DNA of 5,528 nt from Streptosporangiaceae bacterium (GTDB taxonomy: Bacteria > Actinomycetota > Actinomycetes > Streptosporangiales > Streptosporangiaceae), in contig JAICWX010000469.1 of the NCBI GenBank assembly GCA_025934635.1, forward strand, positions 1-5,528, read 5' to 3'. Below are positions 1 through 5,097 of the stretch, in pieces. The position numbers and the translations under genes were made by a program. How positions within the stretch are numbered: the first letter of the stretch is position 1; the number at the start of each line of letters is the position of its first letter. The notes under the pieces were generated by a model that did no database searches, was not told the origin of the DNA, and saw only the letters and a list, made by a program, of their open reading frames with translations.

Positions 1-1
1 A

Positions 2-148
2 CGACTGCCGGTGGAGACAAGCGAGATCCGGCCCTGGCTATACCTTGCCGGCAAGGCGCTGACGCGGCGCCGTCCGGCTGGTTCATACCGCACCGGCGAG
101 CTGCAGCAGGATCGAATTGCGGAACTAAAGCGACGTTACGCACAGTAA
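2..148 (+). CDS. C-terminal end of an unrecognised protein (partial)
   Basis: The reading frame enters from the left edge and runs 48 codons to a TAA stop. The piece begins RLPVETSEIRPWLYLAGKAL and ends in a basic, probably helical tail (DRIAELKRRYAQ). Codon use is normal for a high-GC actinomycete, which supports a real gene end. A second frame is also open here (through 357), but it runs straight into the tRNA remnant and looks like chance. I do not recognise the family. It lacks the H-x-x-R and catalytic Tyr pattern of a tyrosine recombinase C-terminus, so despite its place beside a tRNA attachment scar there is no sign that it is the integrase. If the scar reading is right, this is the last gene of the integrated element. 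Confidence 0.45.
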   Translation, partial: RLPVETSEIRPWLYLAGKALTRRRPAGSYRTGELQQDRIAELKRRYAQ

Positions 149-173
149 CGGGTGGCGAGGTGTGGGACCTCAG

Positions 174-196
174 TCGTGGACCGGTTCGTGGACCGG
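174..196. repeat. Paired 11-bp direct repeats near the tRNA junction
   Basis: The unit TCGTGGACCGG occurs at 174-184 and again at 186-196, a 12-bp period with one base between copies. The repeats lie about 95 bp inside the tRNA remnant, on the presumed element side. Short direct repeats flanking an attachment core are typical of integrase arm-binding sites. That role is inference; the repeat itself is plain in the sequence. Confidence 0.6.
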
Positions 197-272
197 GCTA
201 TCTGTGCAACCAGTGCGCTCAGGGCCATCGGCGGCGCCGCTCCGTGGTATTCGTGCAGCTAGCGCGCACAAT

Positions 273-286
273 GCACGAAGCCGTGC
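273..286. repeat. Short inverted repeat abutting the tRNA remnant
   Basis: GCACG (273-277) and CGTGC (282-286) are perfect inverted arms around AAGC, ending two bases before the anticodon loop of the remnant. A further pair, CGTGCA (252-257) and TGCACG (272-277), overlaps it, so the stretch just left of the junction is rich in symmetric sequence. It could be a recombinase or excisionase site, or chance. Confidence 0.4.
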
Positions 287-288
287 TT

Positions 289-333
289 CTCATAATCCGC
301 CGGTCGTGGGTTCGAGCCCCACCCGCCCCACCA
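289..333 (+). pseudogene. 3' half of a tRNA (CAU anticodon), probable att site of an integrated element
   Basis: The segment reads as a tRNA 3' half. It has anticodon loop CTCATAA with CAT at 291-293, 3' anticodon strand TCCGC (296-300), a five-base variable loop, T stem GTGGG/CCCAC (306-310 and 318-322) around TTCGAGC, acceptor strand CCGCCCC (323-329), discriminator A and CCA (331-333). The required partners GCGGA and GGGGCGG are absent upstream; TGCTT stands where the 5' anticodon strand should be, so it cannot fold as a full tRNA. The CAU anticodon with a TCCGC strand fits an elongator Met, or an Ile2 type read through lysidine, rather than an initiator. A 45-bp 3' tRNA copy is what site-specific integrases leave at the far end of an inserted element. 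Confidence 0.8.
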
Positions 334-370
334 GCTACGCCGGGAAGGAGTGCCTAGCGCCCTAGACCGG

Positions 371-799
371 TCAGCCTTTCCTCTGGGCCAGAGGCTCAAT
401 GACGATCGTCCGGTACGGGGCTGCCAGCCGGCCGAGGTCATCGGGATCAGCCGTCTGTACGACGCCGCCGCCCGCTTCGACTGCCACGGCGACGGGATGA
501 GCGTCTGCGAAGAACGCGGAATTGGCACGTGCCTCTGTGAGTAGCGCTCCGATGAGGCGGGCCAGGGTCCGATCGGTATCACGGAGCAGCAATCCGTCTC
601 CCGATTCCCGGGCGAGGAGTGCGTCCAGTGCCTGATTGCGTCCGGCCCCCCGGTACAGCTCCGCGAGCGTTCCCGTCGCGATCGCTACCTCGCGACGCAG
701 CCTGCGCGCCGCCTCCATGGCCAGCCGCACCTTGCGCTCTGCCGGATGTCTTGGATCGAGCAGTGCGTTCACCGCTTCGGCGTCGAGCACTAGTCGCAT
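371..799 (-). CDS. PIN-domain ribonuclease toxin (VapC-like)
   Basis: This 142-residue protein has the size and layout of a VapC-type toxin, a metal-dependent ribonuclease that stops translation by cutting RNA when its antitoxin is lost. The acidic residues of a PIN active site are visible: D6 in the N-terminal strand LVLDAEAVNALL, E47 in TLAELYRG, D99 in FFADAHPVA, and D118 in QTADPDDL near the C-terminus. Its ATG shares one base with the stop of the antitoxin gene upstream (TGATG), so the pair is very likely one transcript with coupled translation. No strong Shine-Dalgarno sequence precedes the start, which fits coupling. The RNA target cannot be told from sequence. The gene is intact, with no frameshift or missing acidic residue. 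Confidence 0.85.
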   Translation of the reverse strand: MRLVLDAEAVNALLDPRHPAERKVRLAMEAARRLRREVAIATGTLAELYRGAGRNQALDALLARESGDGLLLRDTDRTLARLIGALLTEARANSAFFADAHPVAVAVEAGGGVVQTADPDDLGRLAAPYRTIVIEPLAQRKG

Positions 800-1080
800 C
801 AGCCGGCCTGCAGTTCGCCGGGTTCTTCCGTAACGCCACCGAGTAGACTCATGTACCTTGCAATCTCGGCCTCATCCTCTGGCGTATCCAGGCGGCCTCG
901 CTCGTCAGCCAGGCGGTCGAGGAGATCGGCCAGAGCCTGCTGTCTCTTGCGCCGGGTGAACTCTGTCCGCAGCGCCGAGTTCACTTCAGCGGAGAGCGTG
1001 GTACTGCCGTCGGCTTCCACCGCCGCGACGAGATCCGCGTCGAGGGTGATCGAAACCTTCCGCTTGGTGGATGAAGTCAT
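799..1080 (-). CDS. Ribbon-helix-helix antitoxin, partner of the PIN toxin
   Basis: This 93-residue protein opens with a short basic arm and the strand RKVSITLDADLVAAVEA (residues 7-23), followed by a helix pair with SAEVNSALRTEF. That is the pattern of a MetJ/Arc (CopG-type) DNA-binding domain, which dimerises through the strand and inserts it into the major groove. The remaining half is acidic and helical (RQQALADLLDRLADERG, then TPEDEAEIARYMSLLGG) and probably wraps and blocks the toxin. It is first in a two-gene unit and overlaps the toxin by one base. The ATG sits at or next to the likely transcription start, so it may be read without a leader. Such antitoxins normally repress their own promoter, and paired repeats cover that promoter here. 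Confidence 0.82.
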   Translation of the reverse strand: MTSSTKRKVSITLDADLVAAVEADGSTTLSAEVNSALRTEFTRRKRQQALADLLDRLADERGRLDTPEDEAEIARYMSLLGGVTEEPGELQAG

Positions 1081-1111
1081 ACCATTATCCTACCATTGTC
1101 GCCTAATCATA
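1080..1111 (-). promoter_or_regulatory. Leaderless promoter and repeat operator of the toxin-antitoxin pair
   Basis: On the minus strand TAGGAT (1092-1087) lies exactly at -12 to -7 relative to the antitoxin ATG at 1080, the spacing expected for leaderless transcripts in actinomycetes. A second -10-like box, TATGAT (1111-1106), would instead give a leader of about 19 nt. The plus-strand 7-mer TACCATT occurs at 1080-1086 and 1091-1097, 11 bp apart (about one helical turn) and covering the TAGGAT box. This spacing suits side-by-side binding of ribbon-helix-helix dimers. No good -35 is visible. Confidence 0.5.
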
Positions 1112-1413
1112 CGAGATGGTTTCGGCCGTCCTTCGATAACATCGCAGCGCGGCTGGGGCCCTCCGCATGGAACTCCTAGAAATGCGGAACTCCCGCACCG
1201 TCTCGTTCTCGCACGAGGTTAGGGCACGGGCGCCTTGATACACCACCAGCGATCCGCTCCTGCAGGGTCGTCTTCAACCGCCGCAGGGAGGTGCGGGCAC
1301 CGCTACGCTCAACCGTCTATCTCAACTGCACGGTGACAAGAGTGGTGTTACTTGCAAGTACGGGGACGATGGACGCAGCGACGTCGCCTGCGCGGTCTAT
1401 GGCCAGATGATCC
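1112..1413. other. Non-coding stretch between the two antitoxin genes
   Basis: I find no gene with a convincing start, ribosome site or family pattern on either strand. It contains ggaactcc twice (1169-1176, 1186-1193) and the inverted pair CCGCAT (1163-1168) / ATGCGG (1182-1187). Minus-strand frames just past the 1414 stop are short and broken. They could be the eroded remains of a toxin gene, but nothing in them is recognisable. Confidence 0.5.
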
Positions 1414-1662
1414 TTACCGGGGGCCGCCGAGCACCTCAGCCATGAACCCAGCATGCGACTTCCCGCCCGGCCGCCCGGCCGCCTTCCACGCCTCGTGCTC
1501 GGCGATGGCGGCGTCGATCTCGGCTTCCTCGACCTGCTCGGCGGAGGCGCGATCCCGCAAGGCCTTCAGCGTGCGGTATTCGTGCACCGGGACCACGACA
1601 GCCGATTCGCCACCGAGACGGATGACGTCGTGACTGTCGTGCCCTGAAGGCTGCGCGCTCAT
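1414..1662 (-). CDS. Orphan antitoxin-like protein (Phd/YefM-type resemblance)
   Basis: This 82-residue protein looks like the small antitoxins annotated as prevent-host-death family. A strand-rich start (VIRLGGESAVVVPVHEYRTL, about residues 13-32) is followed by an acidic helix (AEQVEEAEIDAAIAEHEAW) and a tail with GRPGGKSHAGFMAEVLGG. The frame stays open far upstream, to 2547, but that extension is the antisense of the methyltransferase gene. The ATG at 1662, which starts the recognisable domain, is therefore the sensible start. Ahead of it is TAGCAT at about -13 to -8 and no Shine-Dalgarno sequence, so translation may be nearly leaderless. No toxin follows: about 330 bp of non-coding DNA separate it from the complete pair further left. 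It may be a solitary regulator, an anti-toxin against a toxin elsewhere, or the survivor of a decayed module. Family assignment is by general resemblance. Confidence 0.6.
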   Translation of the reverse strand: MSAQPSGHDSHDVIRLGGESAVVVPVHEYRTLKALRDRASAEQVEEAEIDAAIAEHEAWKAAGRPGGKSHAGFMAEVLGGPR

Positions 1663-1847
1663 GCCACGGATGCTAACTCGCCGCACCGTCAACCCGGCCG
1701 TCCCGACGGTACGAGCACGCCGAGCCCAGGCTCCCGACAGAGGCCGGGCGCTGCTAACGACGTCACGCACAGTAGCAGGATCAAGGGATCCCATGTGCGG
1801 TAGGTGACCGGGCATGGGCCTGTAGCGGGTGGGCATTCGCCCTGGTT

Positions 1848-1853
1848 TACTAT
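1848..1853 (+). promoter_or_regulatory. Probable -10 box of the methyltransferase gene
   Basis: TACTAT matches the TANNNT consensus and predicts a start near 1860, about 67 nt before the ATG. No clear TTGACA-like -35 lies 16-18 bp upstream, so recognition may rely on an activator or on an alternative sigma factor. Confidence 0.4.
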
Positions 1854-1859
1854 CCCCTG

Positions 1860-1899
1860 ACGGCCAGTACCCGCTCCGGGTTGAGCGAGTCACGGCCGT
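1860..1899 (+). ncRNA. Two-tier hairpin in the methyltransferase leader
   Basis: The outer arms ACGGCC (1860-1865) and GGCCGT (1894-1899) enclose an inner stem CGCTC (1872-1876) / GAGCG (1883-1887) with a six-base loop. The unpaired stretches between tiers are six bases on each side, forming a symmetric internal loop. The structure begins at the predicted transcription start and ends 16 nt before the ribosome site. It could protect the 5' end of the mRNA, bind a regulator, or be chance. Confidence 0.35.
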
Positions 1900-1915
1900 A
1901 TGGGGGAACACGGAC

Positions 1916-1920
1916 AGGAG
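1916..1920 (+). promoter_or_regulatory. Ribosome binding site that fixes the methyltransferase start
   Basis: AGGAG lies six bases before the ATG at 1927. The in-frame ATG at 1900 has no such site, so 1927 is preferred and nine residues of the longer frame are dropped. Confidence 0.75.
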
Positions 1921-1926
1921 CGGCTG

Positions 1927-2775
1927 ATGCCACCAACCCCCCCGGACCTGAGCCTGGCCCCGGACCCGGACGCCAGTCCCGGCCAGGCAGCCCAGCCGGG
2001 TTTTGACGTCTCCAGGGCTCACCCAGCCCGGATCTATGACTACTGGCTCGGCGGGAAGGATCACTTCCCGGCCGACCGCGAGGCCGCCGAGCAGGCCATC
2101 AGGGATTTCCCCGGGATCGTCTCCTCGGTCCGCGCACAGCGCGTGTTCCTCGGGCGCGTTGTCCGCTACCTCGCCGACCAGACGGACGTCCGCCAGTTCC
2201 TCGACATCGGCACCGGGTTGCCCGCCGCAAACAACACGCACGAGGTGGCCCAGTCCGTGGCGCCGGAGAGCCGGATCGTCTACGTCGACAACGACCCGAT
2301 GGTGCTCGCGCACGCCCGGGCGCTCCTGGCCAGCAGCCCGGAGGGTACCACCGACTACCTCGACGCCGACCTGCGCAATACCGGTGCGATCATCGAGCGT
2401 GCGGCGGCCACCCTGGACTTTTCCCAGCCGGTAGCGGTCATCCTGATAGGCATCCTTCACCTGATCGGCGACGAGGACGGGCCGCACGCGATCGTCCGGC
2501 AACTCATGGCTACCGTGCCGCCAGGCAGCTGGCTGGCGATCCTCCACCCGGCCAGCGACATTAGTTCAGAGCTAGACAAGATGACCAAGGGGTACAACAA
2601 GAAGTCCGCGACGTCGGCGACGCTGCGGAGCCGAGCCGAAGTGTCCGCGTTCTTCGACGGCCTGAACCTCCTCCCGCCAGGACTCGTGCACCTGGGATGC
2701 TGGGTAGCCGGAAGCCCCGAGCCTGCTCCTGAGCCCGGCATGCCGGCCTGGACCGGGCTGGCATCCAAACCCTAA
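1927..2775 (+). CDS. SAM-dependent methyltransferase, SAV2177/DUF574 family
   Basis: The 282-residue product fits the family length of about 270-290. After a Pro-rich, probably disordered start comes the family hallmark ARIYDYWLGGKDHFPADREA (residues 34-53). The SAM-binding motif I follows as FLDIGTGLPAANNTHEVAQ (91-109), then YVDNDPMVLAHARALL (119-134), whose acidic residues should contact the cofactor ribose, and PVAVILIGILHLIGDEDG (168-185). The C-terminal part carries an Arg/Lys-rich segment and the usual aromatic end. It is expected to be a soluble class I (Rossmann) methyltransferase. Substrates of this family are mostly unknown, and actinomycetes often carry several copies, so no product can be named. 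It stands alone, divergent from the orphan antitoxin and convergent with tmm. No catalytic motif appears lost. Confidence 0.88.
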   Translation: MPPTPPDLSLAPDPDASPGQAAQPGFDVSRAHPARIYDYWLGGKDHFPADREAAEQAIRDFPGIVSSVRAQRVFLGRVVRYLADQTDVRQFLDIGTGLPAANNTHEVAQSVAPESRIVYVDNDPMVLAHARALLASSPEGTTDYLDADLRNTGAIIERAAATLDFSQPVAVILIGILHLIGDEDGPHAIVRQLMATVPPGSWLAILHPASDISSELDKMTKGYNKKSATSATLRSRAEVSAFFDGLNLLPPGLVHLGCWVAGSPEPAPEPGMPAWTGLASKP

Positions 2776-2783
2776 TCCGGGTG

Positions 2784-2799
2784 GCGGCGGGCCGGCCGC
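2784..2799. terminator. Weak GC-rich hairpin between the convergent genes
   Basis: GCGGC (2784-2788) and GCCGC (2795-2799) can form a five-pair stem with a six-base loop, nine bases after the methyltransferase stop. There is no following T run, so this is a possible L-shaped actinomycete terminator rather than a classic one. The rest of the 131-bp gap to the tmm stop shows nothing clear. Confidence 0.25.
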
Positions 2800-2906
2800 T
2801 GGGCGAGCACAGGGAATGACGGTAACGCGACCCTCTGGCCAATCAGGCATGAACGGAGCCGGTCAGCGGGTGCGGGCACCTAGGAGGCGAGAGGCGCGGA
2901 TTCGCT

Positions 2907-4253
2907 CTACGTCTGGTTGCGCAGGAAGGTCGCCATGGAGTCGTCGAGTTCTGTCCACCACGGGGTGTGGTGGACCGGCGCGATGGTCCCGGTGCAGGGT
3001 GAGGAGAAAGACCGGTCCCGGTACCCGGTGATGCTGGCCATCTTGTCGTGCTCCCACTCCTTGAAGTGCGCGCGGGTCAAGTCGATGTCGTAGCCGGGGT
3101 AGTCGACCTCCTTGTGGAGGTCCGCCAGGTAGCTGGCCTGGAAGTCGATCTCGTCGGACGGGCCCGCGCACTCGGCCAGCCGGTCGCGCCAGTGCGCGAT
3201 GTCGGCCGCCATCTCCTCGTGCGAGGGCAGCGAGATCCGGCCGAGTACGTAGTCCCGCGCATACCACGCCTGCGTATCGAACATCGTGAACGTGTAGTAC
3301 TGGTCCTGCATCCCGAGATACATGAAGTCGGGGTTGCCGAGCCAGAAGATGCCCTTGTAGAGATCGCCGGGGTACAGCACGTTCGCGGTGCGCAGCCGCA
3401 GCTCGTCGGCGATGAACCGGAACGAGTGCTGGTACCCGGTGCACAGCACGATGGCGTCCACGTCACGCGTCGTCCCGTCCGCGAAATGCGCGGTGCTGCC
3501 GTCGACCTTGGAAAGCAGCGGCACCTCGTCGATGCCCGCCGGCCACGGGAAGCCCATCGGCTGGGTCCGGTAGGACACGGTTACGGACTGGGCGCCGTAC
3601 TTCTTGGCCTGCAGCGCGACGTCCTCCGCGGAGTAGCTGCTGCCGATGACCAGCAGCCGCTTGCCGGTGAATTCCTGCGCGTCCCGGAAGTCATGGGAGT
3701 GCATGATGCGACCAGGGAACTGGTCGAACCCCTCGAACGACGGCATGTTCGGCGTGGAGAAGTGCCCGGTCGCGACGATGACCTTGTCGAACTCCTCGGT
3801 CCTGGTCCGGCCGTCGCCCCTGGTCTGCACGGTTACCGTGAACTTCCCGGCCTGCTCGTCGTAGCTGATCCACCGGACCGCGGTATTGAACTGAATGAGC
3901 CGGCGCACGTCGTTCTTCTTGGCTCGTCCGGTGATGTAGTCGTACAGCACCTCGCGTGGCGGGAACGACGGGATCGGCTGCCCGAAGTGCTCATCGAAGG
4001 TGTAGTCGGCGAACTCGAGGCACTCCTTGGGCCCGTTCGACCACAGATAGCGGTACATGCTCCCGTGTACCGGATCGCCGTGCTCGTCGAGCCCGGTGCG
4101 CCAGGTGTAGTTCCACAACCCGCCCCAGTCGCTCTGCTGCTCGAAACAAGTGATCTCGGGTACCTCAGCCCCGCCTCGGCGAGCTTCCTCGAAGGCGTCC
4201 AGCTGTGCCAGACCGCATGGTCCGGCGCCGATCACGGCGATCTGTGCTGCCAT
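2907..4253 (-). CDS. tmm: Flavin-containing monooxygenase, trimethylamine monooxygenase type
   Basis: This 448-residue protein is full length for bacterial Tmm, a cytosolic FAD/NADPH enzyme that oxidises trimethylamine to its N-oxide; known members also oxidise dimethylsulfide and indole. The FAD site GAGPCG is at residues 9-14. WGGLWNYTWRTGL (43-55) and YRYLWSNGPKE (67-77) follow, with N73 matching the Asn that stabilises the peroxyflavin. The FMO fingerprint FxGxxxHxxxF spans F179-F189, the NADPH site GSSYSAED is at 204-211, and CTGY at 271-274. The C-terminal part keeps MQDQYYTFTMFDTQAWYARD and the near-terminal TIAPVHHTPW, as I recall them from Methylocella and Roseobacter Tmm. Y207 coincides with the active-site Tyr reported in Tmm structures. 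The match is far closer than to Baeyer-Villiger or siderophore N-hydroxylases. Substrate preference (TMA, other tertiary amines, sulfides) is not proven. Confidence 0.87.
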   Translation of the reverse strand: MAAQIAVIGAGPCGLAQLDAFEEARRGGAEVPEITCFEQQSDWGGLWNYTWRTGLDEHGDPVHGSMYRYLWSNGPKECLEFADYTFDEHFGQPIPSFPPREVLYDYITGRAKKNDVRRLIQFNTAVRWISYDEQAGKFTVTVQTRGDGRTRTEEFDKVIVATGHFSTPNMPSFEGFDQFPGRIMHSHDFRDAQEFTGKRLLVIGSSYSAEDVALQAKKYGAQSVTVSYRTQPMGFPWPAGIDEVPLLSKVDGSTAHFADGTTRDVDAIVLCTGYQHSFRFIADELRLRTANVLYPGDLYKGIFWLGNPDFMYLGMQDQYYTFTMFDTQAWYARDYVLGRISLPSHEEMAADIAHWRDRLAECAGPSDEIDFQASYLADLHKEVDYPGYDIDLTRAHFKEWEHDKMASITGYRDRSFSSPCTGTIAPVHHTPWWTELDDSMATFLRNQT

Positions 4254-4259
4254 CTCAAT

Positions 4260-4265
4260 CCTCCT
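4260..4265 (-). promoter_or_regulatory. Strong ribosome binding site of tmm
   Basis: AGGAGG on the minus strand lies six bases before the ATG at 4253. It is close to a perfect anti-16S match and confirms the start that gives a complete FAD-binding N-terminus. Confidence 0.85.
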
Positions 4266-4329
4266 GAGCCCACGTTGTCATAATCCGGGCCTGCGCCGAC
4301 AATCCACGCCCTCCTGGCCATACCTGAGC

Positions 4330-4335
4330 ACTATA
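4330..4335 (-). promoter_or_regulatory. Possible -10 box of tmm
   Basis: TATAGT on the minus strand predicts a start near 4323 and a leader of about 70 nt. No TTGACA-like box stands 16-18 bp further up, so the assignment is tentative. Confidence 0.35.
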
Positions 4336-4450
4336 TGAGCGGTGAACCGGGTAAAGCGCGGAACCTGGATGATCAGTACGTCCAGTGCCCGCGCCGGGCG
4401 GCCGGGCCCAGGGCGGCGAGGTCCGTGTCGGCGCGGGCCGTGGCCCCCCG

Positions 4451-4490
4451 GCCCGTTCGGGATCATGTCCGTCCCTGGTACCGAACGGGC
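4451..4490. repeat. Perfect 10-bp inverted repeat upstream of tmm
   Basis: GCCCGTTCGG (4451-4460) and CCGAACGGGC (4481-4490) are perfect inverted copies 20 bp apart, centre to centre 30 bp, close to three helical turns. It lies about 120 bp above the tmm -10 candidate. It may be a split operator for a dimeric or tetrameric regulator, a 10-pair RNA hairpin with a 20-nt loop, or a relic of the DNA rearrangement that left the gene fragment beside it. No T run follows on either side, so a classic terminator is unlikely. Confidence 0.65.
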
Positions 4491-4549
4491 TCGCTTTCAC
4501 GCCCCTCAGCTGACGACGAGGGCAAGTCTAGGCGGGCGCCCCACTCGGT

Positions 4550-4642
4550 CAGCGAGCCGCCGCTATCGCTGAGGATGTAGGCCAATTCCGGCGCGGTCGG
4601 GTAAGAATTGACACACGTGTAATGGAGCCCCGTCCGGCGGCT
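4550..4642 (-). pseudogene. Relic of an acyl-CoA synthetase (AMP-forming) gene
   Basis: In a minus-strand frame about 31 codons read RRTGLHYTCVNSYPTAPELA and then YILSDSGGSL. This resembles the conserved N-terminal segment of FadD-like acyl-CoA synthetases, where an R-S/T-G-L-Y/H-Y-T-x-x-N-S stretch precedes T-A-x-E-x-A-Y-I-x-x-D-S/C. The similarity stops abruptly on both sides: before it the frame reads KILRRDRSARS, and after it TEWGARLDLP, neither of which fits. No start signal or remaining domain (the P-loop-like TSG-TTG-PK motif or the adenylation core) is nearby, and an intact enzyme would be over 500 residues. It is therefore a small gene fragment left by deletion or transposition. The family call is from memory of the motif, not an alignment. 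Confidence 0.5.
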
Positions 4643-4674
4643 GCACCTGGACCGCGCCGAGCGGTCGCGGCGCA

Positions 4675-4711
4675 GGATCTTCAAATGAAACGCTGGATCA
4701 TCAAATGAAAC
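4675..4711. repeat. Two 17-bp direct repeats, 20-bp period
   Basis: The unit GGATCWTCAAATGAAAC occurs at 4675-4691 (W=T) and 4695-4711 (W=A), one mismatch in 17, separated by GCT. The copies are AT-rich against a GC-rich background and lie right at the upstream edge of the acyl-CoA synthetase relic. Repeated terminal motifs of about 20 bp recall the multiple-repeat ends of IS21-type insertion sequences, which would explain the chopped gene, but no transposase is present. Two tandem binding sites for a regulator are the alternative. Confidence 0.6.
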
Positions 4712-4826
4712 AAGCCTCGCCGCCGCTCCCCGGCCGCCGGCAGCAGGTCTCGCGAGATGCGCCGACGGTGCGGCATGACTTGACGGGTTTCGCGGTCAAC
4801 CATCGCGGATGCCGCTAAGATCTCCA

Positions 4827-4865
4827 GACTAGTCCGGATGAGAATAATTGTGACTACACGGACTA
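4827..4865. promoter_or_regulatory. GACTA-rich operator candidate ahead of the permease promoter
   Basis: TAGTCCG (4830-4836) and CGGACTA (4859-4865) are perfect inverted arms with centres 29 bp apart. The left arm overlaps the palindrome GACTAGTC (4827-4834), and GACTA recurs at 4852-4856 and 4861-4865. The right arm ends at the base before the -35 box. Such a cluster touching a promoter suggests a binding site for an activator or repressor of the permease, possibly also acting on tmm. Confidence 0.45.
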
Positions 4866-4895
4866 TTGATCACCGACCGGAATTCCTCTTACAAT
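4866..4895 (+). promoter_or_regulatory. Promoter of the permease gene
   Basis: TTGATC (4866-4871) and TACAAT (4890-4895) stand 18 bp apart, a good housekeeping-type pair and the best promoter match in the window. Transcription should begin near 4902, leaving a leader of roughly 210 nt before the GTG at 5111. Confidence 0.55.
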
Positions 4896-4925
4896 CAGCC
4901 CTTGTTCGCTAGGCAGGGACTACGG

Positions 4926-4988
4926 ATGCCGACGGGGTGTCGCATGCTTCGGGACCGGGACGCGATCGCGGGATCGGTCAAGGACTGA
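4926..4988 (+). CDS. Possible 20-residue leader peptide
   Basis: An ATG six bases after AGGGA (4915-4919) opens a 20-codon frame, MPTGCRMLRDRDAIAGSVKD, that ends in TGA. It lies about 24 nt after the predicted transcription start and about 40 nt before the strong hairpin at 5029-5049, an arrangement seen in attenuation leaders. There is no run of one amino acid that would point to a particular charged tRNA, and it contains one Cys. A chance frame is quite possible. Confidence 0.25.
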   Translation: MPTGCRMLRDRDAIAGSVKD

Positions 4989-5097
4989 GGGAGTCGACAC
5001 ATCCGCCGGAGACGACATGAGGAATTCACCGGGGCGCAACAGGCCCCGGCTATCTGCAGGTGCGCGCTCCGACCGATTTCCTTGAAGTTTGAAATAA

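Noticed and set aside
1..148. Integrase C-terminus next to the attachment site
   Set aside because: The visible 48 residues lack the conserved His-x-x-Arg and Tyr region of tyrosine recombinases and match no other recombinase that I know.
160..357. Plus-strand frames across the tRNA remnant as a gene
   Set aside because: They run through the tRNA fragment, have no ribosome site, and their arginine-rich composition is that of a chance frame in GC-rich DNA.
259..582. Minus-strand frame containing GWGSNPRPADYE
   Set aside because: This peptide is the well-known false translation of the complement of a tRNA 3' end. Here it covers the tRNA remnant and then runs antisense to the PIN toxin C-terminus region.
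1663..2547. N-terminal extension of the 1414-1662 protein, giving a 377-residue frame
   Set aside because: Most of the extension is antisense to the well-supported methyltransferase gene, has no domain pattern, and the antitoxin-like part is complete from the ATG at 1662.
3048..4283. 411-residue plus-strand frame opposite tmm
   Set aside because: It mirrors the codon pattern of tmm, which carries all the functional motifs; the frame itself is a Val/Leu/Arg-rich antisense translation with no ribosome site.
5010..5072. Glycine riboswitch in the permease leader
   Set aside because: CACCG, GCAAC and CAGGTG fall in the right order, but the conserved CCGAAGG core and the GGAGAG/CUCUC pairing are not present, so the class was not assigned.
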